From Actinomycetales bacterium (GTDB taxonomy: Bacteria; Actinomycetota; Actinomycetes; Actinomycetales; Cellulomonadaceae): a stretch of 64,000 bases of DNA. This document shows positions 17,851 through 25,207 of this stretch, in pieces. Made by a program: the position numbers and the translations under genes. Positions within the stretch are counted from its first letter, which is position 1. Each line of letters begins with the position of its first letter. Where the stretch lies: contig JAHLLI010000005.1 in assembly GCA_020444245.1 (NCBI GenBank), forward strand, positions 62,001-126,000, read 5' to 3'. The notes under the pieces are model-generated. The model made no database searches. It was given only the letters and a program-made list of their open reading frames with translations, and was not told the origin of the DNA.

Positions 17851-18105
17851 TCAGCTCAGGATCGCGTACCGCACCTCGACGTCCACCGCCGCGGCGGACA
17901 GGTTGGTGATCGCCAGGTGGTAGGTCAGGGCCGTCGCCGACGCGCGCTGGACCTTGACCGTCCACTCCACCTGGGCCGCACCCGGCCCGGGTGTGATCGG
18001 GACCACCGTCCACACGACGTGGCTCGCCGGGTTCCACGAGTGCGTGAACAGCGCCGTGGTGCTGGCGGCGGCCAGGGTTCCGGTGTACTGCGTGCCCACC
18101 TGCAT
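17851..18105 (-). CDS. Stand-alone copy of the M64 peptidase C-terminal domain
   Basis: 84 residues starting MQVGTQYTGTL, with GAGGAGCT upstream of ATG 18105 and only 10 bp after the stop of the peptidase gene. By eye about 38 of 80 aligned positions are identical to the last 80 residues of that peptidase: both have VGTQ, W...H...WTVVP.TP, V.W.V.V.RAS, TY.L..TNL and RY.I in register. It is therefore a tandem partial duplication that became a separate gene. It is a small all-beta domain without signal peptide. It could compete with the peptidase for a partner, act as a subunit, or be a decoy or inhibitor; none of this is shown by the sequence. Confidence 0.75.
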   Translation of the reverse strand: MQVGTQYTGTLAAASTTALFTHSWNPASHVVWTVVPITPGPGAAQVEWTVKVQRASATALTYHLAITNLSAAAVDVEVRYAILS

Positions 18106-18115
18106 GGTCAGCTCC

Positions 18116-19243
18116 TCACGTCCGCGCGACGATCTCGTACCGACCGTCGAGCTCGAGCGACGCATCGGTCAGGTTGGTGACGGTCAGCCAGTAGGTCGTG
18201 CGCTCGCGGGACGCGCGCTCGACGCCGACCTTCCAGGTCACGCCCGGGGTCGGGGTCACCGGTGTGGTCGGCACCACCGTCCACAGCACGTGCCAGCACG
18301 CCGGCCAGTCGTAGGTGAACCACCGTGCGGTCTGGCGTGCGGTGAGCGTGCCGTGGAACTGGGTGCCGACGACGGGTCCGGAGAACGCGGGCAGGAACGG
18401 CCTGAGCCGGGCGGAGATCGCCTCCTTGCACACCGCGCAGAACTCGTTGCCCAGCACCTGCATCCGGCAGATGTGCTGGGGGTGGTAGATGCCGCAGAAC
18501 GCCCGGCTGCCGCCGGCGAACAGCCCGACCGTGCCGGCCGGGACGGGGCTCGCGGCAGTGGTCATGGCCGCGCATCCGGGGTTCTCCTGCGTGGGCAACG
18601 GCGTCGCCGCCGCGATCCGCGACGCCCACTTGGTGGTCGCGCGGTCGGTGACGGTGGTGACGTTGGGCTCGCTCGGCTCGCCGGCGGACCAGGTGGCGAT
18701 CGAGTCGCCGTACTCGTCGGCGAGCTGGAACGCGGAGTGGCCCAGCTCGTGCACGCCGATCTCGGCGGCCTCCGGGGCCAGGGAGAACCACGCCGCTGAG
18801 CCGCCGGCCCCGCCGTAGCGGGTCGAGTTGACGATGACCACCCGGGCGTGGACCGCGGGCACCGCCGCCGCGGCGGTCGCCACCGCGAGCGCCTCCGAGC
18901 CGTACAGCAACCGGTTGGTCCCGTCCCGGCAGAACGACGCGTCGAAGTAGGTCCTGCGCGTCGTGCCGGCGCCCGTGCCGCCGTCGGCACAGGTCGCGGG
19001 TTCGTCGGCGCCCGACTCGTCGGAGCGCACGTCCACCCGGTGCACGTTGATCGCGCACCACATCCGGCGGAACGGCTCGGTGGTGAACAGCTTGGTGACG
19101 AACGACTCGGCGGCGACGTGGAAGGCGTCCTGCTCGGCGGCGGTGAAGCCCTCGGCCATGACGACCAGGTTCCAGCGGGCCGAGTCCGCACCGTGGTCGA
19201 CGATCTTGGTGGTGCCGAGCACGGCACCGTCGGCGGTGCCCAT
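18116..19243 (-). CDS. M64-family (IgA-peptidase-like) zinc metallopeptidase
   Basis: 375 residues. The zinc motif is H165-E166-L-G-H169 with D176-E177-Y178 shortly after, the HExxH...DEY pattern of M64 peptidases. SARWNLVVMAEGFTAAEQDAF near the N-terminus is also typical of the family. Cysteine pairs are scattered through the catalytic part. The last ~85 residues form a beta-rich domain that is repeated as the next gene. No signal peptide is visible, which is odd for a family whose studied members act outside the cell. The ATG at 19243 shares one base with the preceding stop (TGATG). It sits in a SARP-associated operon of unknown function. Confidence 0.85.
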   Translation of the reverse strand: MGTADGAVLGTTKIVDHGADSARWNLVVMAEGFTAAEQDAFHVAAESFVTKLFTTEPFRRMWCAINVHRVDVRSDESGADEPATCADGGTGAGTTRRTYFDASFCRDGTNRLLYGSEALAVATAAAAVPAVHARVVIVNSTRYGGAGGSAAWFSLAPEAAEIGVHELGHSAFQLADEYGDSIATWSAGEPSEPNVTTVTDRATTKWASRIAAATPLPTQENPGCAAMTTAASPVPAGTVGLFAGGSRAFCGIYHPQHICRMQVLGNEFCAVCKEAISARLRPFLPAFSGPVVGTQFHGTLTARQTARWFTYDWPACWHVLWTVVPTTPVTPTPGVTWKVGVERASRERTTYWLTVTNLTDASLELDGRYEIVART

Positions 19244-19755
19244 CACGCCACCCCGTATGGGGGAGTCTCGCCGAGTTCGGCCGTGAGCACCGGGCTCGCC
19301 ACCGCCGGCGCCGCCTTGCGGGCGCGCGCCCGGGCCGGCCGCGCCGGGCCGCGGACCGCGGCGTCGCCGAGCCGGTGCAGCACGACGTCGTGGGCGCCGG
19401 GCAGGTCCGGCACGACCACCTCGAACACGCCGCTCGGCGCCTGCGGGGTGACCTCGCGGGACGCACCGGTGGGCGAGTGCGCCTCGTACCCGTGGCGCAC
19501 CGGGTCGGCCAACGCCTGCCGGTACAGGCCGTGCCCGTCGGTGTCGCGCACCTCGACCCAGGTGCCGGCCCGGGCGGCGTAGGTGCGCGGCGAGTCGTCC
19601 GGCGGCGCGGTCATCGCGACCCGCTGCTGGGCGACCAGCCGGATGTCCTCCCCGTCGTAGCTGAAGGTCAGTCGCCAGGCCGACGGCTCGGACGGCCCTT
19701 CGGCGACCGCCTCGGGCGGCGGACCGGCGTCGCGGTCGGGCGTGTGCTCGGACAT
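19243..19755 (-). CDS. Unknown protein encoded before the M64 peptidase
   Basis: 170 residues; not recognised as a named family. The N-terminal 25 residues are acidic and Pro-rich (PPPEAVAEGPSEPSAW). The middle is beta-rich (LTFSYDGEDIRLVAQQRVAMTAPP, GTWVEVRDTDGHGLYRQAL, SGVFEVVVPDLPGAHDVVLHRLG) and ends in a basic Ala/Arg linker. GGGGAGG precedes ATG 19755, and its stop overlaps the peptidase start. From memory, short beta-sandwich proteins with similar strand motifs accompany M64 peptidases elsewhere; that is unverified. A partner, chaperone or targeting role for the peptidase is inference from coupling only. Confidence 0.6.
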   Translation of the reverse strand: MSEHTPDRDAGPPPEAVAEGPSEPSAWRLTFSYDGEDIRLVAQQRVAMTAPPDDSPRTYAARAGTWVEVRDTDGHGLYRQALADPVRHGYEAHSPTGASREVTPQAPSGVFEVVVPDLPGAHDVVLHRLGDAAVRGPARPARARARKAAPAVASPVLTAELGETPPYGVA

Positions 19756-19766
19756 CGGTCCTCCCC

Positions 19767-20738
19767 TCACGCCGGCGCCACGAAGGCGGTGCCGTCCCAC
19801 ACCAGGTCCTGCAGCTCGCGCACCGCGGACGCCGCGATCTGGCCGAGCGAGTACATCAGCCGCAGCTCGCCGCCGACCGTCACGCCCGGGACCAGGCCGG
19901 TCACGTTGGTCCAGGTGTTCCAGCCCTGGGTGTCCGACGCCGTGACCGGCGGGGCGAGCGGCGAGGCCCGGTGCCACCCGGCGGTGGTCAGGATCGGGTC
20001 GAGGTCGACGAACGCGTCGGTGACGGTGGACTGCGTGCACGTGGTGGCGTCGCAGGTCCACAGCGCGTACGCGGCGCTGGTGACCGTGCCCGCCTGCGGG
20101 GCGCCGGCGTCGACCTGCCGGGCCAGCGCCAGCTGCGGTCCGGCCCCGCCGGCCTGGCCGACCGCGAGCAGGTCCGTGGTCGGGTCGACCAGGCCCGCGG
20201 TGGGCACCAGCGTGAGGCGGCGCCCGAGCACGCCGAGCAGGTCGACGTCGGCCGCCGGCACGGCGCCGAGCGGTGGCAGCGGCGCGCTCGCCGCCAGCAC
20301 CGGCAGCGTCGCGCCGAGGTCGTGCAGCGTGGCGACCGCAGCGTCCAGCGGCGCCGCGAGGTCGTTGCGCACCTGGAACGTCACCGGCGTGGCCGCCTGG
20401 GCGGCCCCGGCGGGGCGGTCGTTGGTGCGCTGGACGAGGTAGAGCGGCGGCAGCGTCGGGTCGAAACCCGGCGTCGGGTTGGGCCCGGCGACCCCGAGGG
20501 TGCTGGCCAGCACCTGCGCGGTCATCACGGGGTCGGCAGCGACGAGGTTGAGGTACCCGCCCACCTCGGTGATGTTCAGCGGCGCCGGCACCCTCGAGGG
20601 GAACAGGTCGCCGGCCGTGGCCAGGCGGCGCAGGATCAGGCGTTGCGCCTCGGTCATCTCCGGGGAGGTCGCGTGCTCGAGGACCTGGGTGAGGGCGTCC
20701 AGCGCCCGGTCCTCGGCGGTGCTCGGCTGCTCGGTCAT
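19767..20738 (-). CDS. Unknown 323-residue protein of the SARP/M64 locus
   Basis: No recognised family. The N-terminal ~45 residues are helical (AEDRALDALTQVLEHATSPEMTEAQRLILRRLATAGDLF). The remainder alternates short beta strands and Ala/Pro-rich loops, with one close cysteine pair (WTCDATTCTQ). No signal peptide or membrane segment is visible. An AGGAGG lies before ATG 20738, inside the 16-codon mini-ORF that overlaps this start. It is 11 bp from the next gene and plainly in one operon with the 1148-residue protein and the peptidase. It could be a structural partner of the large protein; function unknown. Confidence 0.6.
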   Translation of the reverse strand: MTEQPSTAEDRALDALTQVLEHATSPEMTEAQRLILRRLATAGDLFPSRVPAPLNITEVGGYLNLVAADPVMTAQVLASTLGVAGPNPTPGFDPTLPPLYLVQRTNDRPAGAAQAATPVTFQVRNDLAAPLDAAVATLHDLGATLPVLAASAPLPPLGAVPAADVDLLGVLGRRLTLVPTAGLVDPTTDLLAVGQAGGAGPQLALARQVDAGAPQAGTVTSAAYALWTCDATTCTQSTVTDAFVDLDPILTTAGWHRASPLAPPVTASDTQGWNTWTNVTGLVPGVTVGGELRLMYSLGQIAASAVRELQDLVWDGTAFVAPA

Positions 20739-20785
20739 CGCTGCCTCCTGGGTGCGTTGCGGTCGGTGCGGTCTGGTGTGCTCAT
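20735..20785 (-). CDS. 16-codon mini-ORF coupled to the 323-residue protein
   Basis: Reads MSTPDRTDRNAPRRQR and stop. GAGGAG lies 7 bp before its ATG, immediately after the stop of the large-protein gene, and its stop overlaps the next start as ATGA. The strong ribosome site and perfect coupling suggest it is translated, either as a small basic peptide or as a relay that loads ribosomes onto the next gene. Confidence 0.45.
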   Translation of the reverse strand: MSTPDRTDRNAPRRQR

Positions 20786-20795
20786 CTCTGGCTCC

Positions 20796-23700
20796 TCACG
20801 CGACCGGCGCCGCGCCGCCGTCGATCGACGGGATCGCGCCCCCGCCCGACCCGGACCCGCCGGAGCCTCCGGACCCGGACCCACCGGAGCCGGAGCCACC
20901 GGACCCGTCCGAACCCGAGCCGGCCCCGGAACCGTCCGACCCGGCGCCGTCCGAGCCCCCGGACCCGCCGTCGCCCTTCTTGGCCTTGATCGCCTCCGGG
21001 ATCTGCTTCATGGCCTCCTTGGCCAGTCCGCTCGCCTCGGCGATCGTCTTGTTCAGGCTCTCCGCGGTGGTCTCGGTCTGGACCTTCATCTGGGCGCCCA
21101 GCTGGGTGATCCCGGTGAGGTCCTGCGGCAGGTTGCTCGCCGGCTGGCTCTTGATCAGCGCGCTGGCGAGGTCTGCCGGGGACATCGCCGCAGCACCCTG
21201 GTTGATGGTCACCGAGGACGGCGTGCCGGGCTGGAGCACCGACGGCGCCTGCGCGCCGGCCGAGCCGACCAGGGAGTTGCCGCCGCCCAGCAGCGCGGCC
21301 AGCGTCGCCGGGTCGGTCGCGGAGTCGGCGGGGGAGTCCTGCCAGTTCCAGAACCGGGTGAGGTCGATCTTCTCGCTGGACTCGCAGTGCCCGAGCACGG
21401 CCTCGCCCAGCACGCCGCGGGCCGGCAGGGTGAGCGAGCTCTGCGCCGGCCGGTAGGACTGCCGGTGGAAGCGCAGCAGCGCCTCCTGCACGTCGCGCGA
21501 GGTGTACTCGACCTTCTCCGCGACGCCCGGCGGGATGAAGAACGGCATGATCGCCGCGTTGCCGAAGAAGCCCAGCACCTGGTTGGCGACGCAGCTGAGC
21601 AGCGGCACCTCGTCGGTGGCGTCGGCCACGCCGCCCGTGGGCACCCCGATGGTGAACCGTTCGAGCAGGATCGCGCGCTCCTCCGCGGTGAGCCCCTGCC
21701 AGACGGCCTTGGAGTACTCCACGGTGTTCTCCACGACGTGCTGGAGCAGCGCCTCGATCCGCAGCAGGTCCGCGAATGCCAGCTGTGGCGGGAGCCGCTT
21801 GGCGGCGACCGGCATCAGCGCGGGCATGAGGTCCGTCCCCGTGCCGCCGAAGCCCTCGATCACGTCGAGCACCGGTGGCCCGGTGATCTGCGCCTTGGGA
21901 TCGGCCACCAGCGGGCCGCCGATCTCGCGCTCGAGCTCGTCCGGGGTCATCGAGACCTGGAGCTTGGTGATGTTGCTGACGTAGTCGAACAGCTCGCCGA
22001 GCGACAGGCCGGTGGGCATCGTCAGCTGGTAGGAGAACGGCCGGAACGTGCGCCGGAACTCGAACCTGGCGAGGTTGCTGCGCGAGACGTGGCTGGGCAG
22101 GCTCAGCGTCGTGGTGCGCGTCTCGAGGGACGTGACGTCCGCCCGGCGCGACCGCAGCTGCTCGAGCAGGCCGGCCTTCGTGGTCGCCCCGGTGGTGACC
22201 GGAGCACTCGACCCGGTCATCAGCACCGGGCCCACCCGGGCGCCGGTGGTCGAGACCGCGGTGACCCACACGTCCTCGAACGGCAGGAACGTGCCGGCCA
22301 GGTCGACCTGGACCATGTCCTGGGCCGACCCGCTGGACGACTGCACCGTCATCGTGGGGTCGCCGGCGAACCCTTGCAGCGCGCGCAGCCCGTGCGCGAG
22401 CTCCGAACGCCACCAGATCCGGCTCTGGATCACGTCGTGGTGGCGCAGGAGCTGGGTGTAGCGGTGCAGGAGCTGGTCGCGCGTGTAGCTGCCGGTGGGC
22501 AGCGTGCGCGGCACGTCCGGCGGGATGAAGCCGATCACCTCGAGCGGCACGAAGCACACCAGCTGGACGTCGTCGACCTGGCTGGACACCGCGAAGTGCC
22601 GCAGCACCTGCCAGTACTGCATGGTCAGCGCGTGGTTGTGGTTGTGGTTGGTGATGACCTTGGTCACCACCTCCTTGCGCTCGGTCGCGCTGGCCAGCCG
22701 GACGCTGGTGCGGCTCGCGCTGCGCCTCGCCGACGCGGCGCGCCCGAGGGCGGAGTGGAAGTCCTGCGCGGCGTTGGACACGTAGTCCCGGCTCGCGTTC
22801 TGCCAGCTCGAGGCGGACCCGGTGGTGGTCGAGTCGGAGTAGCCGCCGGCGATGCCCAGGCCCGCGACGATCCCGCTGAAGAACCCGCCGATGCCCAGAC
22901 CTCCGCCGATGGCGCCGGCCTCGGTCGACGTCTTCATCTTCGAGCCGCCGCTGGCCGCCTCGTCGAACGCGCTGGAGAACACCGCACGGGTGGAGCTGTC
23001 GGCGTTCTCCTGGTAGCGCTGGAGCTCGGCGGAGGTGAGGGTCTCCTGCTCTCGCACGGACAGGGTCTCGCGCTCGTCGGAGATCGCGATCCGCTGCTGC
23101 TCACCGGGCGCCAGCGGCAGGGAGTAGACCAGGTCGCCGAGTGACAGCCCGGTCGGGATCCAGATCTGGTGCATCTTGACCACGTAGCCCAGGCCCAGGG
23201 TTGCCGCCTTGGGCACGGCGCGCGGGTCGCGCTGGACGGTCTCCAGGAAGTCGCCGACGTCGATCGGGGACTCCACCGGGACGCGGCTGACCAGCTCCCA
23301 GCTGCCGAGCTTGGTCATCGCCTCGATCAGGTCGCCCGCACCCACGTACCGGGTGAGGCCGCCGGAGGAGGAGGACAGCAGGAACCGCTTGCCGTCCCGG
23401 CCGAACCGGCTGCCGAGCCGTCGACCGCTCAGCTCGGGCGGCACGAGCCGCACCAGCATCGAGTAGCCGAACCGGTCGATCACGCCGGCGTTGGAGCGGA
23501 AGCCGACGCCGCAGTCGCCCTCGCCGAGGGTGATCACGGGGGCCGGCTCCGCGTAGAGCTCGGGGTTGTCCAGGACGTCGTCGGCGCCCGTGGGGCGCAC
23601 CACGTCGCCGAGCTGCGCGACCACGCTGTGCGGCAGGGGCGTGACCGCGACGTCCAGCGGCAGCACGCCGAGGGCGCCGTCGCCGGCGATCAGGTCGATC

Positions 23701-24242
23701 CGTCGCAGCGGGTGCTCGACGGCCCGGTTGCCGCCCACCACGAGCAGCTGGAGACCGTCGTCGGGCAGGGGGCGCGGGGGCAGTGCCATCCGGAACGCGC
23801 CGCGGGCGTCGGTCAGCGCCTCGGGGTTGGGCCACGGCAGGGCGAGCTCGAAGGTCTGCCCGCCGCTCGTGGTGGCCGGACCGCTGGGCTCCAGCGCCCG
23901 GACCCGCACCTGCGCGGCGGGTGAGCCGTCCGGGTTGACCAGTCGGCCGCTGATCTGGCCGGGCAGGCTCGCGGGGACCTGCGGCCGGAAGCGGTCGAGG
24001 TCGACGGCGATCCGGTCGACCGTGGCCAGCACCTGGGTGGTGGCGTGGGCACGCTCGGCGAGCAGCTCGCCCAGCTGGTCCGCGCTGACCTCGACCTCCA
24101 GGCCGAGCTCCTCCAGGTCGAGGCTCGTGGTCGGCGCCCTGACGGCGCCGCCGAGCGGCCCGGGGTCGCGGGCCTTCTCCGCGCGGGCGGCGTCGAGCGA
24201 CGCGAGCCGCTCCGTCGCGGCGGAGCTGAGGCGGACGGTCAT
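20796..24242 (-). CDS. Large (1148-residue) protein with TTR-like domain, Gly-rich hydrophobic segment and Gly/Ser tail; function unknown
   Basis: Order of parts: helical N-terminus (1-90); a carboxypeptidase-regulatory/transthyretin-like beta domain at about 92-170 (PGQISGRLVNPDGSPAAQVRV); a region with IPTGLSLGDL near 361; a hydrophobic Gly-rich stretch at about 440-468 (GAIGGGLGIGGFFSGIVAGL) like a glycine zipper; NHNHNHALTMQYW near 530; a second MPTGLSLGEL near 741; and a ~60-residue Gly/Ser/Asp tail. The PTGLSLG-D/E-L repeat suggests two related halves. No signal peptide. The start ATG 24242 has only a weak AGGGA upstream. It is divergent from a SARP-type regulator and heads an operon ending in an M64 peptidase. 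A membrane-inserting or assembly-forming role is speculation. Confidence 0.75.
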   Translation of the reverse strand: MTVRLSSAATERLASLDAARAEKARDPGPLGGAVRAPTTSLDLEELGLEVEVSADQLGELLAERAHATTQVLATVDRIAVDLDRFRPQVPASLPGQISGRLVNPDGSPAAQVRVRALEPSGPATTSGGQTFELALPWPNPEALTDARGAFRMALPPRPLPDDGLQLLVVGGNRAVEHPLRRIDLIAGDGALGVLPLDVAVTPLPHSVVAQLGDVVRPTGADDVLDNPELYAEPAPVITLGEGDCGVGFRSNAGVIDRFGYSMLVRLVPPELSGRRLGSRFGRDGKRFLLSSSSGGLTRYVGAGDLIEAMTKLGSWELVSRVPVESPIDVGDFLETVQRDPRAVPKAATLGLGYVVKMHQIWIPTGLSLGDLVYSLPLAPGEQQRIAISDERETLSVREQETLTSAELQRYQENADSSTRAVFSSAFDEAASGGSKMKTSTEAGAIGGGLGIGGFFSGIVAGLGIAGGYSDSTTTGSASSWQNASRDYVSNAAQDFHSALGRAASARRSASRTSVRLASATERKEVVTKVITNHNHNHALTMQYWQVLRHFAVSSQVDDVQLVCFVPLEVIGFIPPDVPRTLPTGSYTRDQLLHRYTQLLRHHDVIQSRIWWRSELAHGLRALQGFAGDPTMTVQSSSGSAQDMVQVDLAGTFLPFEDVWVTAVSTTGARVGPVLMTGSSAPVTTGATTKAGLLEQLRSRRADVTSLETRTTTLSLPSHVSRSNLARFEFRRTFRPFSYQLTMPTGLSLGELFDYVSNITKLQVSMTPDELEREIGGPLVADPKAQITGPPVLDVIEGFGGTGTDLMPALMPVAAKRLPPQLAFADLLRIEALLQHVVENTVEYSKAVWQGLTAEERAILLERFTIGVPTGGVADATDEVPLLSCVANQVLGFFGNAAIMPFFIPPGVAEKVEYTSRDVQEALLRFHRQSYRPAQSSLTLPARGVLGEAVLGHCESSEKIDLTRFWNWQDSPADSATDPATLAALLGGGNSLVGSAGAQAPSVLQPGTPSSVTINQGAAAMSPADLASALIKSQPASNLPQDLTGITQLGAQMKVQTETTAESLNKTIAEASGLAKEAMKQIPEAIKAKKGDGGSGGSDGAGSDGSGAGSGSDGSGGSGSGGSGSGGSGGSGSGGGAIPSIDGGAAPVA
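20838..20972. repeat. Imperfect short tandem repeats encoding the Gly/Ser tail
   Basis: Runs of CCGGA(C/G)CC with 6-12 bp periods encode GSGGSGSGG-type sequence at the C-terminus of the large protein. Such DNA can change length by slippage, so tail length may vary between strains. Confidence 0.6.
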
Positions 24243-24429
24243 CGGCTTGCGTTCCCTGGGTGGCACGGCGAACACCTACTTCCTCGATCAGCGTCCGGCC
24301 AGGAGAGCAGGCGTTGCGTTCCTCGGGAGTTCCCACGGCGTCCATCGGTGGTAACACTTGAGGTACGCGCTTCTCTGTCTGGGTAGGGACGTCTCCGGCG
24401 CGGCCGGCGGGTCGCGGAGAGGAGGAACC
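24243..24429. promoter_or_regulatory. Divergent regulatory region between the large-protein operon and the SARP gene
   Basis: 187 bp without a gene. GTTCC occurs at 24318-24322 and again at 24329-24333, exactly 11 bp (one helical turn) apart. The longer word TTGCGTTCC occurs at 24247-24255 and 24314-24322. SARP regulators bind direct repeats one or two turns apart, so these are candidate sites. No convincing -35/-10 pair was found. Confidence 0.35.
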
Positions 24430-25185
24430 GTGTCCACGGAGATCTCGGCCCCGGCCTGCGGACCACGGACCTGCATCCCCCGGGTCCAGCTGTTCGGCTC
24501 GTTCCGGCTCACCGTCGACGGGCGCGCGACGGTGGTGCCGTTCGGCGTGCAGCGGCTGCTCGCGGTGCTCGCACTGAGGGAGCGGATGAGCCGTGCCCGG
24601 GTCGCGGCGGTCCTGTGGCCGGAGGCGGTGCAGCTGCAGGCCCAGGCCAACCTGCGCAAGGTCTGCTGGCGGCTGCCGATGGCGGTGCCCGGCCACGTCC
24701 TCGTGCAGTGCCTGGGACACGAGCTCCAGCTGCACCCGAGCGTCGCGTCGGACGTCGGCGAGCTCACCGACGCGGTGCACCGCCGTGCGAACGCGCCCTC
24801 GGACCGGGGTCTGCGACCGCTGGTGCTCCGCACGACACTGCTGCACGAGCTGGCCCGGCCCGAGGCCGCGGACCTGCTGCCGGACTGGGACGCGCCATGG
24901 CTCGACGACGAGCGCGAGCGCCTGCGCCAGCTGCGCCTGCACGCGCTGGAGGAGTGGTCGGCACGCCTGGCGGACCAGGGCGACTTCACGCTCGCGCTGG
25001 AGGTCGCGCTCACCGTCCTCGCGAGCGACCCGCTGCGGGAGAGCGCGCACCGCGCCGTGATCCGGGTGCACCGCGCCGAGGGCAACGTCCAGGAGGCGCG
25101 ACGGGCCTTCGCCGCGTGCACGGCCTTGCTCGACCGGGAGATCGGGGTGGCGCCGTCGCCCCAGACCGCGGCGCTGGTGCCCTGA
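24430..25185 (+). CDS. SARP-type regulator (winged helix plus BTAD domain)
   Basis: 251 residues from GTG 24430, preceded by GAGGAGG. The N-terminal OmpR-like winged helix begins VQLFGSFRLTVDGRATVVPFGVQRLLAVLALRE and continues VAAVLWPEAVQLQAQANLRKVCWRL. It is followed by a bacterial transcriptional activation domain with the usual DLLPDWDAPWLDDERERLRQLRLHALE and SDPLRESAHRAVIRVHRAEGN motifs. No ATPase or TPR extension is present, so it is the small SARP class. SARPs usually activate neighbouring operons. The divergent partner here is the large-protein/M64 operon and not an antibiotic cluster, which is unusual. An earlier in-frame ATG at 24358 has no good ribosome site. Confidence 0.88.
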   Translation: MSTEISAPACGPRTCIPRVQLFGSFRLTVDGRATVVPFGVQRLLAVLALRERMSRARVAAVLWPEAVQLQAQANLRKVCWRLPMAVPGHVLVQCLGHELQLHPSVASDVGELTDAVHRRANAPSDRGLRPLVLRTTLLHELARPEAADLLPDWDAPWLDDERERLRQLRLHALEEWSARLADQGDFTLALEVALTVLASDPLRESAHRAVIRVHRAEGNVQEARRAFAACTALLDREIGVAPSPQTAALVP

Positions 25186-25207
25186 CCTCCCGGCGGGGCG
25201 CCCGGCG

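Noticed and set aside
19971-23144. A 1057-codon plus-strand open frame
   Set aside because: It is antisense to the large-protein operon, has Arg/Gly/Asp-rich low-complexity translation and no ribosome site. High GC content opens such frames opposite real genes.
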